Origin: Achromobacter sp.
GTDB lineage: Bacteria > Pseudomonadota > Gammaproteobacteria > Burkholderiales > Burkholderiaceae_B
DNA: 38,508 nucleotides
Assembly (NCBI GenBank): GCA_003454835.1
Contig: DMTA01000433.1
Location: 1-38,508 of the forward strand
Reading direction: 5' to 3'
The first letter of the stretch is position 1; every line of letters starts with the position of its first letter. The notes beneath the pieces are model-generated. The model saw only the letters and a program-made list of their open reading frames with translations, was not told where the DNA came from and made no database searches. The translations under genes were made by a program, and so were the position numbers. This document shows positions 1-8,613 of the stretch, piece after piece.

Positions 1-122
1 TGGCCATCGCCTTCAGCGTCAGCGCGGCGCACGGGCCGGGACTGGCGCTGGTGCTGGGCACGGTGTGCGCGGCGCTGGCCGTGGTGGTCAACACCGTCCG
101 CTTCAACAAGCTGCGGACTTAG
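1..122 (+). CDS. C-terminal fragment of an unidentified membrane protein
   Basis: An open frame runs in from the left edge (codons in phase with position 3) and stops at TAG 120-122. The visible 39 residues include a hydrophobic stretch rich in Ala, Val and Leu, then a short basic tail ending NKLRT, which fits a last transmembrane helix with a cytoplasmic end. Too little is present to name the family; a transporter, a P-type ATPase tail or a glycan-lipid enzyme are all possible. It lies 121 bp upstream of ugd on the same strand. Confidence 0.5.
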   Translation, partial: AIAFSVSAAHGPGLALVLGTVCAALAVVVNTVRFNKLRT

Positions 123-175
123 CGGCCGCTGACGCCGCCTTAAACCCGCTCGGACCCCTGGGCGCGGGCCGCTTC

Positions 176-213
176 TATAATGGCGGCCGGCGCCCGGTTT
201 CACTTTCCGGGCG
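176..213 (+). promoter_or_regulatory. Candidate -10 box and leader hairpin upstream of ugd
   Basis: A consensus TATAAT stands at 176-181, about 62 bp before the ugd start, but no convincing -35 box lies 16-18 bp upstream. Right after it, CGCCCGG (191-197) and CCGGGCG (207-213) form a perfect 7-bp stem with a 9-nt loop. There is no T-run, so it is a leader hairpin rather than a clear terminator. Confidence 0.35.
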
Positions 214-243
214 CAAAGATTACCTATTTGAAGGCGCACAGGC

Positions 244-1566
244 ATGAAAATCACGGTCGTGGGTACCGGTTACGTAGGATTGGTGTCGGGAGCGTGCCTG
301 GCCGACATGGGCAACGATGTCATGTGCCTGGACGTGGACGCGGCCAAGATCGCGCTGCTGCGTCAGGGCGGCATTCCCATTTACGAGCCGGGCCTCGAAG
401 ACCTGGTGCGCCGCAACGTGCAGGCCGGCCGCCTGCATTTCACCGATGACGTCGCCCAGAGCGTGGCGTTTGGCGATGTCCAGTTCATCGCCGTGGGCAC
501 GCCGCCCGGCGAAGACGGTTCCGCAGATCTCAAGTACGTGCTGGCCGCCGCGCAGAACATCGCGCGCCACATGACCTCGCGCAAGCTGATCGTGGACAAG
601 TCCACGGTGCCCGTCGGTACGGCTGATAAGGTGCGCGCCGTGGTCGCCAAGGAACTCGCCGAGCGCGGCGTGGACCTGCCGTTCACGGTGGCGTCCAATC
701 CGGAATTCCTGAAGGAAGGCGCGGCCATCAATGACTTCATGAGCCCGGACCGCGTGATCGTCGGTGCCGACGACGACTACACGATCGGCGTCATGCGCCG
801 CATCTACGAGCCCTTCCAGCGCACGCACGACCGTCTGATGGTGATGGACGTGCGCTCCGCTGAATTGACCAAGTACGCCGCCAACGCGATGCTGGCCACG
901 CGCATCTCGTTCATGAATGAAATGGCGAACCTGGCCGAAGTCCTGGGCGCCGACGTCGAACAGGTGCGCCGCGGCATCGGCGCGGATCCGCGCATCGGCT
1001 ACCACTTTCTGTATCCCGGCGCGGGCTACGGCGGCTCGTGTTTTCCTAAGGACGTGCAGGCGCTGGTCAACACCGCGTCCGAACACGGCCTGCCGATGCG
1101 CGTCATCGAAGCCGCCGAAGCCGCGAACCATGCGCAGAAATTCCGCCTGTCCGAAAAGCTGGTCGAACGCTTTGGCGAAGACCTGAGCGGCCGCAAGATC
1201 GCCTTGTGGGGCCTGTCCTTCAAGCCCAACACCGACGACATGCGCGAAGCGCCCAGCCTGACCGTCATCGCCGAACTCACGCGCCGCGGCGCCGACGTTC
1301 GCGCTTACGATCCGGTGGCCATGCACGAAGCCGGCCGCGTGCTGGCGGGCCATCAAGGCGTCAGCTTCGCCGCCGACATGTACGACGCGCTGGACGGCGC
1401 GGACGCGCTGCTTATCGCCACCGAATGGAAGGTCTTCCGCGCGCCCGACTTCGATCGCGTCAAGGCCCTGCTCAAGACGCCGCTCATCATCGACGGCCGC
1501 AACCTGTATACGCCGGCCGACGTTCGTAGCCTGGGCTTCGAATACTCGGGCATCGGCCGCGCATGA
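244..1566 (+). CDS. ugd: UDP-glucose 6-dehydrogenase
   Basis: Oxidises UDP-glucose to UDP-glucuronate with two NAD+, in the cytoplasm, feeding capsule, LPS or lipid A sugar pathways. The 440-residue length is normal for the bacterial family. The N-terminal Rossmann motif [10 protein letters not shown] is at residues 7-16. The VGTPPGEDG segment and STVPVGT follow, and the catalytic loop GGSCFPKD places the nucleophile at Cys266. The C-terminal UDP-binding domain contains [16 protein letters not shown]. The ATG at 244 is the natural start because the Rossmann strand begins at residue 2. The stop overlaps the next gene (ATGA), so the two are probably translated together. Confidence 0.96.
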   Translation: MKITVVGTGYVGLVSGACLADMGNDVMCLDVDAAKIALLRQGGIPIYEPGLEDLVRRNVQAGRLHFTDDVAQSVAFGDVQFIAVGTPPGEDGSADLKYVLAAAQNIARHMTSRKLIVDKSTVPVGTADKVRAVVAKELAERGVDLPFTVASNPEFLKEGAAINDFMSPDRVIVGADDDYTIGVMRRIYEPFQRTHDRLMVMDVRSAELTKYAANAMLATRISFMNEMANLAEVLGADVEQVRRGIGADPRIGYHFLYPGAGYGGSCFPKDVQALVNTASEHGLPMRVIEAAEAANHAQKFRLSEKLVERFGEDLSGRKIALWGLSFKPNTDDMREAPSLTVIAELTRRGADVRAYDPVAMHEAGRVLAGHQGVSFAADMYDALDGADALLIATEWKVFRAPDFDRVKALLKTPLIIDGRNLYTPADVRSLGFEYSGIGRA

Positions 1567-2621
1567 AGATCCTGCAACTGAACTTCGAGAAAGGCTGGCG
1601 CGGCGGCGAGCGCCAGACGCTGTACTGCATGCGCGCCTTTCGCAAGGCCGGGCATGACGTCGAAGTGATGTGCCGCGAAGGCGCGCCGCTGGCCGAGCGC
1701 GCCCGCCAGGAAGGCTTCGTCGCCCACACCGTGCGCAACGTGCCCGGACAGCTCGCTTTTTTGGCCGGCGCCGGCCGCTACGACATCATCCACGCGCAGA
1801 CCGCGAACACCATTACGTGGGCCGTGCTGACCAAATGGCTGCACCGCCGGCCGGTGGTGTTCTCGCGCCGCACCTCGTTTGTCGTCAAGCCGGGCGACGA
1901 ATGGAAGACCGGCTACAAGTGGCGCCACACGGACCTCTTCGTCGCCATCAGCGAGATGGCCGCGGGCGAACCGCGCCGTCTGGGCATCGAGCCCGTCATC
2001 ATCCGCAGCGCCGTCGAACCGCATCAGATCAACGCCGAGAACGTCGCCAACCTGGTGCGCGAGTTCGACCTTGAGGGCAAGAAGGTCATGGCGACCTCCG
2101 CTGCCCTGATCCGCGACAAGGACCCCGTTACGCTGGTGCGCGCCGTCGGCGAACTGGCCAAGACGCGCCGCGACTTCGTCTTCCTGCATTTCGGCGCCGG
2201 CGGCGACCGCGAACAGCAGGCCAAGGACGAGGCCCGCAAGCTTGGCATCGAAGACGTCTACCGGTTTGCCGGCTTTCGCAAGGGCGTGGAGGATTTCTAC
2301 AGCATCCTCGACGTCTTTGTCATGAGCTCCGAGGAAGAAGCGCTGGGCAGCAGTGTGCTCGACGCCTTCCTGCAACGTGTGCCCGTTGTTTCCACCGACG
2401 CCGGCGGCTTGAAGGAAAGCCTGGCCGACGGGCGGGGCGTGCTATGCGCTGTGGGGGATCATCAGGCCATGGCGGCCGGCATGGCGCGTTGCCTGGATGA
2501 TGCGGCGTTCCGGCACGATGTCACCGAACGTGCGTATGAGTACGTGCGCAATGAGCACGACGTGCAGAAGATGGGGAACCGGTATCTGGCGCAGTTTGAG
2601 CGGTTGGTGGGGCGGAAGTAG
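1563..2621 (+). CDS. GT-B glycosyltransferase, family 4-like
   Basis: Predicted cytoplasmic or membrane-associated glycosyltransferase of 352 residues with the two-domain GT-B layout. The N-terminal acceptor half starts [19 protein letters not shown], with the GGER motif typical of family 4 enzymes. The C-terminal donor half carries an [11 protein letters not shown] segment, a [12 protein letters not shown] strand and the E-x7-E-like region around [15 protein letters not shown] followed by [10 protein letters not shown]. The start overlaps the ugd stop by 4 bp, so it is probably co-translated with ugd and may act on the same glycan. Donor and acceptor cannot be read from sequence. Confidence 0.88.
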   Translation: MKILQLNFEKGWRGGERQTLYCMRAFRKAGHDVEVMCREGAPLAERARQEGFVAHTVRNVPGQLAFLAGAGRYDIIHAQTANTITWAVLTKWLHRRPVVFSRRTSFVVKPGDEWKTGYKWRHTDLFVAISEMAAGEPRRLGIEPVIIRSAVEPHQINAENVANLVREFDLEGKKVMATSAALIRDKDPVTLVRAVGELAKTRRDFVFLHFGAGGDREQQAKDEARKLGIEDVYRFAGFRKGVEDFYSILDVFVMSSEEEALGSSVLDAFLQRVPVVSTDAGGLKESLADGRGVLCAVGDHQAMAAGMARCLDDAAFRHDVTERAYEYVRNEHDVQKMGNRYLAQFERLVGRK

Positions 2622-2681
2622 GCCGCTTCATCTGCCGCGTTTCTCTGCGGCTGTTCGATGGCCGCACCTCATGCCGGGACT

Positions 2682-3170
2682 TCACCCCCGCACATCAATC
2701 CGCGTCTCGAACTTGGCGCGATGCACCGAGAAAAACGTGCGCACGTTGCGCACGTTGGCCTGCGCGGTGAAGGCGCGGTGCACCAGCGCGTGATACGCCG
2801 GCATGTCCTTCACCTGCGCGATCACCACAAAATCCGGACCGGGCGATACCCGGTAGCACTGCAGCACCGCCGGTTCCGTCAGCATGCTTTGCTCGAACGC
2901 GTCCAGGCTTTCGGCGGCCTGCACGTCCAGCGTGATCTCCACAATCGCCGTCAGCGTGCTGCCCAACTTCTCGGCCGACAAGATGGCCACCTGCCGGTCG
3001 ATCACCCCTTCCTCCACCAATCGCCGCACCCGCCGCAGGCAGGTCGGGGGCGAGGCGTGTACGCGCGCGGCCAGATCCTGGTTGGTCAGCGAACTGTCTT
3101 CTTGTAACTGTTCAAGAATGCGCCGGTCCAGATCATCGAGATCAGGCACGGGAATGGGGGTGTTTTGCAT
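2682..3170 (-). CDS. Lrp/AsnC-family transcriptional regulator
   Basis: DNA-binding regulator of 162 residues. Residues about 13-62 form the Lrp-type winged helix-turn-helix (LDRRILEQLQEDSSLTNQDL, then CLRRVRRLVEEGVI). Residues about 75-155 form the ligand-binding RAM domain with a GPDFVVIAQV strand. These proteins assemble into dimers and higher oligomers and usually sense amino acids. It is divergent from glmS across a 150-bp AT-rich region, so control of itself and perhaps of glmS is plausible. The effector is unknown. The C-terminus converges on the glycosyltransferase across a 60-bp gap. Confidence 0.93.
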   Translation of the reverse strand: MQNTPIPVPDLDDLDRRILEQLQEDSSLTNQDLAARVHASPPTCLRRVRRLVEEGVIDRQVAILSAEKLGSTLTAIVEITLDVQAAESLDAFEQSMLTEPAVLQCYRVSPGPDFVVIAQVKDMPAYHALVHRAFTAQANVRNVRTFFSVHRAKFETRIDVRG

Positions 3171-3252
3171 GATTAATTCAAAACGGCAATTTTGACGAAA
3201 GATAATTTAATCACATTTGTGTAAGGGAATTAACTGCCAAATTGGCGCACAT

Positions 3253-3271
3253 AAAGAAATCAAATTTCTTT
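3253..3271. promoter_or_regulatory. Palindrome in the lrp-like/glmS divergent promoter
   Basis: AAAGAAAT and ATTTCTTT form a perfect 8-bp inverted repeat around CAA, 49 bp upstream of the glmS start. The whole interval 3171-3300 is distinctly AT-rich against its neighbours. Lrp-family proteins favour AT-rich palindromes, so this is a candidate operator; the assignment is inference. Confidence 0.45.
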
Positions 3272-3320
3272 AAGGGGCGCGCACAATGCGTCGGTACTGA
3301 ACTTACCCGGAGTCACTCCT

Positions 3321-5153
3321 ATGTGCGGCATTGTTGGCGCCGTCGCCCAGCGCGACATCACCCCGATCCTCGTTGAAGGCCTGAAGCGCCTGGAATACCG
3401 CGGCTATGACTCCTGCGGCGTCGCCGTCTACGCCGACGGCCATCTGCGCCGCACGCGCAGCACGCAGCGCGTGGCCGAGCTGGCCGATCAGGTTGCGCAG
3501 GACAAGATCCAAGGCTTCACCGGCATCGCCCACACCCGCTGGGCCACGCACGGCGTGCCCGCCACGCACAACGCCCACCCGCATTTTTCGCACTTGGGCA
3601 ACGACGAGCCGCGCATCGCGCTCGTTCACAACGGCATCATTGAAAACCACGACGAACTGCGCGCCGAGCTGCAAGCCGTCGGCTACGTCTTCGAAAGCCA
3701 GACCGACACCGAGGTCATCGCGCATCTGGTGAACCATCTGTATTCGGGCGACCTGTTCGAAACGGTGCAGAACGCCGTGCGCCGCCTGCATGGGGCCTAC
3801 GCCATCGCCGTGTTCTGCCGCGACGAACCGCACCGTGTGGTCGGCGCGCGTCAGGGCTCGCCGCTGGTGGTGGGCGTGGGCCAGAACGAGAACTTCCTGG
3901 CGTCCGACGCGCTGGCGCTGGCCGGCACGACCGACCAGATCATCTACCTGGAAGACGGCGACGTCGTCGACCTGCAGCTTTCGCGCGTCTGGATCGTCGA
4001 CGCCGCCGGCAAGAACGTTGACCGTGAAGTGCACACCGTGCACGTGCACACCGGCGCTGCCGAACTGGGCCCGTACCGCCACTACATGCAGAAGGAAATC
4101 TTCGAGCAGCCGCGCGCGGTCGGCGACACCCTGCAGGACATCGAGTCGATCACGCCCGAACTCTTTGGCGACGAGGCCTACAAGATCTTCAAGGAAGTCG
4201 ACTCGCTGCTGATCCTGGCCTGCGGCACCAGCTACTACGCCGGCCTGACTGCCAAATACTGGATCGAATCCATCGCCAAGATCCCGGTCGCCGTCGAAAT
4301 CGCCAGCGAGTACCGCTACCGCGACAGCGTGCCGAACCCGCGCTCGCTGGTCGTGACGATCTCGCAGTCCGGCGAAACCGCCGACACGCTGGCCGCGCTG
4401 AAGCACGCCCGCTCGCTGGGCATGGAAAACACGCTGACCATCTGCAACGTGTCGACCAGCGCCATGGTGCGCGAGTGCAAGCTGTCGTACATCACGCGCG
4501 CCGGCGTCGAAATCGGCGTGGCCTCCACCAAGGCGTTCACCACCCAGCTCACCGCGCTGTTCCTCTTGACCCTGGCGCTGGCGCAAACGCGCGGCAACCT
4601 CACGGAAGAGCAGGAAGCCGAACATCTGAAGGCACTGCGTCACCTACCGTCCGCCATCGGTTCGGTGCTGGCGCTGGAACCCCAGATCATGGCCTGGGCC
4701 GATCGCTTCGCCTCAAAGGAAAACGCCCTGTTCCTGGGCCGCGGCATGCACTACCCAATCGCGCTGGAAGGCGCGCTCAAGCTCAAGGAAATCAGCTACA
4801 TCCACGCCGAAGCCTACCCGGCCGGTGAGCTGAAGCACGGCCCGCTGGCGCTGGTCACCGAGCACATGCCGGTCGTCACCATCGCGCCCAAGGACGAGCT
4901 GCTGGAAAAGCTGAAGTCCAACATGCAGGAAGTGCGTGCGCGGGGCGGCGAGCTGTATGTGTTTGCCGACGCCGACAGCAAGATCCAGAGCGCCGAAGGC
5001 ATGCACGTGATCCGCATGCCGGAACACTACGGCAAGCTGTCGCCGATTCTGCATACCGTGCCGTTGCAGTTGCTGTCGTATCACACGGCATGCGCGCGGG
5101 GCACGGATGTGGATAAGCCGCGGAATCTGGCCAAGAGTGTGACCGTGGAGTGA
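3321..5153 (+). CDS. glmS: Glutamine-fructose-6-phosphate aminotransferase (isomerizing)
   Basis: Converts fructose-6-phosphate and glutamine to glucosamine-6-phosphate, the first step toward UDP-GlcNAc for peptidoglycan and LPS. The 610 residues match the family. After Met removal, the N-terminal Cys of MCGIVGA is the glutaminase nucleophile. Residues up to about 225 form the class II amidotransferase domain. Two SIS domains follow ([10 protein letters not shown] and [11 protein letters not shown] in the first, [13 protein letters not shown] and GELKHGP in the second). The tail ends [13 protein letters not shown], the highly conserved stretch that TnsD of Tn7 recognises at DNA level. Just past the stop the sequence changes into a Tn7-like transposon end, so the native terminator has been displaced. 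Confidence 0.98.
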   Translation: MCGIVGAVAQRDITPILVEGLKRLEYRGYDSCGVAVYADGHLRRTRSTQRVAELADQVAQDKIQGFTGIAHTRWATHGVPATHNAHPHFSHLGNDEPRIALVHNGIIENHDELRAELQAVGYVFESQTDTEVIAHLVNHLYSGDLFETVQNAVRRLHGAYAIAVFCRDEPHRVVGARQGSPLVVGVGQNENFLASDALALAGTTDQIIYLEDGDVVDLQLSRVWIVDAAGKNVDREVHTVHVHTGAAELGPYRHYMQKEIFEQPRAVGDTLQDIESITPELFGDEAYKIFKEVDSLLILACGTSYYAGLTAKYWIESIAKIPVAVEIASEYRYRDSVPNPRSLVVTISQSGETADTLAALKHARSLGMENTLTICNVSTSAMVRECKLSYITRAGVEIGVASTKAFTTQLTALFLLTLALAQTRGNLTEEQEAEHLKALRHLPSAIGSVLALEPQIMAWADRFASKENALFLGRGMHYPIALEGALKLKEISYIHAEAYPAGELKHGPLALVTEHMPVVTIAPKDELLEKLKSNMQEVRARGGELYVFADADSKIQSAEGMHVIRMPEHYGKLSPILHTVPLQLLSYHTACARGTDVDKPRNLAKSVTVE

Positions 5154-5176
5154 GGCGGTAGCGCTGCGTTGAGATA
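5154..5176. other. attTn7-type insertion site downstream of glmS
   Basis: The 23 bp between the glmS stop codon (5151-5153) and the first element base (5177) correspond in distance to the classical Tn7 insertion point, about 25 bp beyond glmS. The presumed continuation of the original chromosome resumes at 14254. Flanking pentamers are AGATA at 5172-5176 and TTTAA at 14254-14258, so no clean 5-bp target duplication is preserved. Confidence 0.7.
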
Positions 5177-5221
5177 TGAAAACGAGAAATAATGTCGGTC
5201 GCACCGAATAAAGTCGGTCGC
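5177..5221 (+). repeat. glmS-proximal end of element 1 with two TnsB-like sites
   Basis: Site 1 spans 5178-5202 (one mismatch: AATGTC instead of AAAGTC) and site 2 spans 5206-5221 (GAATAAAGTCGGTCGC). Their ends are 19 bp apart. A degenerate third copy, CCAAGTCGGCTT, lies at 5257-5268. Close spacing is what Tn7 shows at its right end, the end that faces glmS. Confidence 0.75.
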
Positions 5222-5287
5222 AAGTCGAACGCATCACATCAACGCCGATTGTGTGGCCAAGTCGGCTTCAACTGTCGTTGAATTGCA

Positions 5288-5315
5288 GAAGGGCCGCGGA
5301 GTGGCCCTTCTTTTT
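5288..5315 (+). terminator. Rho-independent terminator inside the end of element 1
   Basis: GAAGGGCC (5288-5295) pairs perfectly with GGCCCTTC (5303-5310) around a 7-nt loop, followed by TTTTT. It now sits where it can end glmS transcription. A related hairpin holds the same relative place in element 2. The rest of 5154-5502 contains the element end and about 190 bp with no recognisable gene. Confidence 0.85.
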
Positions 5316-5502
5316 CATCTGGAGTCGAAACACGTCTCACAACGGCGGCGCCAAGCGCTGCGCTAGCTTTCTGTTCCACCCGGTATCCAAGAATGCACGC
5401 TGTTCCGCCCGTACGAAGGCCGTGTGAGCCAAGAGTTAGGCGGTCCGTGTTCACATTGGCGCGATGTTCCGCTTAGTGACCCATGCGAGAAGTAACTACC
5501 GT

Positions 5503-5973
5503 CTACAGAGCGGTAAGCACCCCAGGATCTCCTGCACGCCAAATATTGTCCACCGTGGTACGCGTAATCACCCAGACGTCGCCGTCTCTTTTTAGCTCAA
5601 CGTCGTAGCGGTTCGTCATCAGATAATGGCGCGTGACATCGTCGCGGGGCACGTGCTGGGCCTCCACAAGCGCGTCCAGGCGAGCCCGATCACCGTCAAC
5701 AGTGACGCGAGGGTTAGTCACGGAGTGTGTCGTATCTAGCGTCGCGAGTGACACGGCAAGGGCCGAAACGATGGCCTCCCTGCCCTTGATCACGGGATAG
5801 TCGAAGCCGGCCTTGGCCGCGGCAGGTCGAAAGTCCGATACGGCGTCCTCCGACAATGACGACGCCAATAGGCGCTGATCGCGAAGATCGATGCCAGCGG
5901 CAAAACGATAAAGTGCATCCACGATCGCAGTCCTGTCTGCGATCTCATTAGCGAGAACGGGTGAGGTATTCAT
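5503..5973 (-). CDS. NTF2/SnoaL-like domain protein (156 aa)
   Basis: A single NTF2-like (SnoaL_4 type) cone-fold domain. The N-terminal helix IADRTAIVDALYRFAAGIDLRDQRLLASSL is the usual opening of the family, followed by a GREAIVSAL segment and C-terminal strands RYDVELKRDGDVWVITRTTVDNIWRAGDP. The fold serves as small-molecule isomerases, hydrolases, cyclases or binding proteins, so substrate and reaction cannot be assigned. It is the last gene of the five-gene minus-strand operon in element 1, 29 bp after the other NTF2-like gene. Two paralogous cone-fold proteins in one operon hint at a multi-step conversion of one compound class. Confidence 0.8.
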   Translation of the reverse strand: MNTSPVLANEIADRTAIVDALYRFAAGIDLRDQRLLASSLSEDAVSDFRPAAAKAGFDYPVIKGREAIVSALAVSLATLDTTHSVTNPRVTVDGDRARLDALVEAQHVPRDDVTRHYLMTNRYDVELKRDGDVWVITRTTVDNIWRAGDPGVLTAL

Positions 5974-6002
5974 ATAAGCAGGTATCCATTGTCCGAAGAT
6001 GA

Positions 6003-6329
6003 CTATTCGAGGTCGGCATCGATGCGTTCGATCAGGCCTTCAGCGCTGACCGAGATTTGCAGGATGCCTGTTTCATGGCCAAAGTCGCCCGTGAAATCGA
6101 GGCGAACGATGGCGTTGCGATTGTCCAGCCGCTTGATAGAAAGGAGCTTGCTGGCGGTGTGATACGCGACGAAGAACTGTTCTAGATAGAGACGAATGCC
6201 GTCGGTGCCAATAAAGGCGTCGCCAACCGAAACGTCATCGATGACCGCATCGGGCGTAAACAGAGCCACCACCGCTTCGACATCGAAGGCGTTGGCGTTT
6301 CGAATAAAAGTTTCGATTAGCGTCTGCAT
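6003..6329 (-). CDS. NTF2/SnoaL-like domain protein (108 aa)
   Basis: Short cone-fold protein beginning MQTLIETFIRNANAFDVEAVVALFTPDAVIDDVSVGD, the classic SnoaL-like opening, followed by GTDGIRLYLEQFF and a final beta-sheet. The frame is open to 6380, but the ATG at 6329 is chosen. It has a GGTGAGG ribosome binding site and leaves a 10-bp gap to the stop of the upstream gene, whereas the longer form would overlap that gene. A role as ketosteroid-isomerase-like enzyme or binding protein is possible; no substrate is evident. Confidence 0.8.
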   Translation of the reverse strand: MQTLIETFIRNANAFDVEAVVALFTPDAVIDDVSVGDAFIGTDGIRLYLEQFFVAYHTASKLLSIKRLDNRNAIVRLDFTGDFGHETGILQISVSAEGLIERIDADLE

Positions 6330-6339
6330 GGGTGGCGCC

Positions 6340-7323
6340 TCACCAATCAACAATCGTGGTGTCCGCAATCGTCCCCGCAAAGCCGACGCCGAAGAGCAAC
6401 GCAGGGGTCTGAAAGCCCGGCTGAGCCTCGCCCGCTAGAACGCGTCTGCCGGCCTCGGCGGCGGCCGTCGCCGTGAACGTGTAGCCGTTAACCGTATCCA
6501 GCACCGATCGAAACACCTTGCCGCCAGAATCGGTAACCTCCGCGACTGCCTGGTACCGATGGGCTAGCCGCTCGTCCTCACTTGGCCCATCCGGCAGCGT
6601 CGAGGGATCCCCTTGCGGAAACCCGTCGCCCGTAACGTGGACAAACGTCTCAATGTCCGGCACCTGCGTCGACCGCCATATCGTGATGAGGTCTGGCAAC
6701 GTCACTTGAAAGCAGTCCACGGCCCTTTTTCCAAAGTCGAGTTTCCGGATGGAGCCAGCGGGCCGTGCCACCAGCTTGCCATCGGCGCGCGCCAGCGTTT
6801 CGGCGGTAACGCTTCCCATCGCGCTGATGGCTGAGCCACGGGACAGCCCGCCCGACACATGCATGGCCAATCGGATGCTCGACGGGTGCTTCGCTCTTGC
6901 CACCACATGCCCGGCCAGGCAGCCGAGCATTGCAACGCTGCCGCCACTGCCCGGCAAAAGCATGATGCCTGCGGTTCGGGCTTCTGCATCGAGCGCTTCG
7001 GCCAGGCGATAACCGTCCAGTTCCGCCGCCACGTCGAGATAATGGACGCCGTTGCGGATGCCGGCTCGCATAAGGACTTCGGCCGTCTGGGCGAACGGAC
7101 CCGCGCAGTTGAGCAGGACGCCAACGTCGGCCAGTGATTGATCCATCTCTGCGGCGTCATCCAGCGCAAAAACCCGAAATTCCGCACCCAGCCTGGCTGC
7201 CAGCGCGGCAAGCGTTGCGGCGTTGCGTCCTGCCAGGATAAGCGGCGTGCCTGCCGCCGAGGCATTTTCCGCCGCCATGCGGCCCGTGTAGCCGGTGGCA
7301 CCGTAAATCATGAGCTTCTTCAT
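6340..7323 (-). CDS. Saccharopine dehydrogenase-like NAD(P)-binding oxidoreductase
   Basis: Protein of 327 residues with an N-terminal Rossmann fold, MKKLMIYGATGYTGRMAAE, of the saccharopine dehydrogenase/trans-acting enoyl reductase superfamily. It has the typical LILAGRNAATLAALAARLG second strand and the VLLNCAGPFAQTAEVLMRAGIRNGVHYLDVAAE segment. The C-terminal part is the family alpha/beta domain with GLSRGSAISAMG. The ATG at 7323 is used because it starts the Rossmann strand and follows the VOC gene stop by 1 bp; the upstream extension is out-of-frame VOC sequence. True saccharopine dehydrogenase activity is unlikely; enoyl or keto reduction in a catabolic route is more plausible. Confidence 0.85.
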   Translation of the reverse strand: MKKLMIYGATGYTGRMAAENASAAGTPLILAGRNAATLAALAARLGAEFRVFALDDAAEMDQSLADVGVLLNCAGPFAQTAEVLMRAGIRNGVHYLDVAAELDGYRLAEALDAEARTAGIMLLPGSGGSVAMLGCLAGHVVARAKHPSSIRLAMHVSGGLSRGSAISAMGSVTAETLARADGKLVARPAGSIRKLDFGKRAVDCFQVTLPDLITIWRSTQVPDIETFVHVTGDGFPQGDPSTLPDGPSEDERLAHRYQAVAEVTDSGGKVFRSVLDTVNGYTFTATAAAEAGRRVLAGEAQPGFQTPALLFGVGFAGTIADTTIVDW

Positions 7324-7324
7324 G

Positions 7325-7720
7325 TCAGTGCTGCCATTCCTTGTATACGAACTCGAGGCTGTAGCCGTCCGGGTCACGCACTTGGGCCGCGTAATAGCGA
7401 GGGTCGTAGTGAAGCTGCGGGCCCGGCGGATGGATCGACGTGGCGCCAGCAGCCATCGCCGCTGCGTATGCCGCATCGACGTCGCGCTCGCCATTGGCGA
7501 CAAAGCCGACATGGGCGGCCCGGCCTTCAACTGTGCCGGCCCGCAGCCAGAAAAACACGCGGCGGTTTGCCCCAAACCCCTTGAGGTCGGGATGGCCGGC
7601 AGGGCCTTGCTTACCGTCATAGTCGACGGCATGGGCGATGCCCAGAGGCGCAAGCGCCTGCTCGTAGAAGGCGATCGAGCGATCCATATCGCGGACAGAA
7701 AGAAAAACGTGATCGAGCAT
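7325..7720 (-). CDS. VOC (glyoxalase/bleomycin resistance) family protein
   Basis: 131-residue vicinal-oxygen-chelate protein. It opens MLDHVFLSVRDMDRSIAFYEQAL, the first beta-alpha-beta unit, with His4 a likely metal ligand. It ends ARYYAAQVRDPDGYSLEFVYKEW-like (exact: YYAAQVRDPDGYSLEFV), where the Glu of the last strand is the usual second ligand. Family members are glyoxalases, dioxygenases, isomerases or drug-binding proteins. The start at 7720 has a strong AGGGAGG site and is 16 bp from the SDR stop. Catalytic type is undetermined. Confidence 0.88.
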   Translation of the reverse strand: MLDHVFLSVRDMDRSIAFYEQALAPLGIAHAVDYDGKQGPAGHPDLKGFGANRRVFFWLRAGTVEGRAAHVGFVANGERDVDAAYAAAMAAGATSIHPPGPQLHYDPRYYAAQVRDPDGYSLEFVYKEWQH

Positions 7721-7736
7721 GGGATCCTCCCTTGAT

Positions 7737-8480
7737 TCAGATGATGTAGCCGCCGGCCACTTCGATATTTTGGGCGTTGATCCAGCGGTTCTCTTCCGAC
7801 AGCAGGCTGGCGATGACACTGCCCACCTCCTCCGGTTCGCCGACCCTGCCCAGTGCCGTCTGCCCCGCAAGCATGGCCTCGAACTCGTCGTTCAATCCGC
7901 CGCCCAGTTCGGTGCGTATCGCACCCGGAGCAATTGAGTTCGCCCGGATCCGGCGCGGGCCAAACTCAGTCGCCATGTAGCGCGTCAAGACCTGCAACCC
8001 GCCCTTGAACGCGGCATAGGGCGCAACGCCAGCAGTGGCGACGCGGCTGGTGGCGCTGGTGACATTGACAATGTGGCCACCGTCCTGCATCAACGAAGCA
8101 AGCGCCTGAGTCAGGAAGAACGGCCCCTTGAGATGCACGTTGAACAGGCCGTCGAACTGTTCTTCGGTCACTTCCGTGATCGGTGCGTACAAGCCGTAGC
8201 CGGCGTTGTTGACCAGGAAGTCGAACGTATTCCTTCCCCAGACGGCGTCAAGCTGGGCAGAAACCGTTCGCGAGAACTCGGCGAACGAGCGGCTGTTGCT
8301 GGCGTCGAGCTCCAATGCAATGGCCTTCCCGCCCATGTCAGCAATTGCCCGGACGACGTCGTGCGCCTTTTCCGGGTTGTGGTGGTAGGTGATGATCACG
8401 CCCATGCCACGCGTGGCGCAGGCCATGGCGGTGTGGGCCCCGATGCCCCGGCTCCCGCCGGTTACGAGTACGATTTTCAT
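7737..8480 (-). CDS. Short-chain dehydrogenase/reductase (SDR)
   Basis: Classical SDR of 247 residues. Cofactor motif TGGSRGIG at residues 7-14, NNAG at 91-94, and catalytic Ser142, Tyr155 and Lys159 (PYAAFKG). The C-terminus ends AGGYII, normal for the family. A basic residue after the glycine motif (SRG) suggests NADP(H) preference. The start at 8480 is the ATG at the first beta strand; the open frame reaches 8540 but would cross the inverted repeat in the promoter. It is the first gene of the five-gene operon divergent from the AraC regulator. Confidence 0.93.
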   Translation of the reverse strand: MKIVLVTGGSRGIGAHTAMACATRGMGVIITYHHNPEKAHDVVRAIADMGGKAIALELDASNSRSFAEFSRTVSAQLDAVWGRNTFDFLVNNAGYGLYAPITEVTEEQFDGLFNVHLKGPFFLTQALASLMQDGGHIVNVTSATSRVATAGVAPYAAFKGGLQVLTRYMATEFGPRRIRANSIAPGAIRTELGGGLNDEFEAMLAGQTALGRVGEPEEVGSVIASLLSEENRWINAQNIEVAGGYII

Positions 8481-8483
8481 GTG

Positions 8484-8513
8484 TCTTTCCGGAGTGTCCA
8501 TGGAATGGAAAGA
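8484..8513. promoter_or_regulatory. Candidate operator between the SDR operon and the AraC gene
   Basis: TCTTTCC (8484-8490) and GGAAAGA (8507-8513) form a perfect 7-bp inverted repeat with a 16-bp spacer, 3 bp upstream of the SDR start codon. In the 133-bp divergent region this is the clearest symmetric site, and the AraC regulator is its natural candidate ligand. Inference only. Confidence 0.4.
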
Positions 8514-8613
8514 TACGCACTCGCTCTGCCGCCTACTCACCAGATTCTGCTCGAAGCTTGCCTATTTCTGCTTTGCGCTTGTCCGCGCGGCTGGCCTCTG
8601 TTAGCGTCCAGAC

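Noticed and set aside
220..1356. 378-codon minus-strand frame
   Set aside because: Antisense shadow of ugd; low-complexity His/Arg/Ala translation without family motifs, whereas ugd has all catalytic residues.
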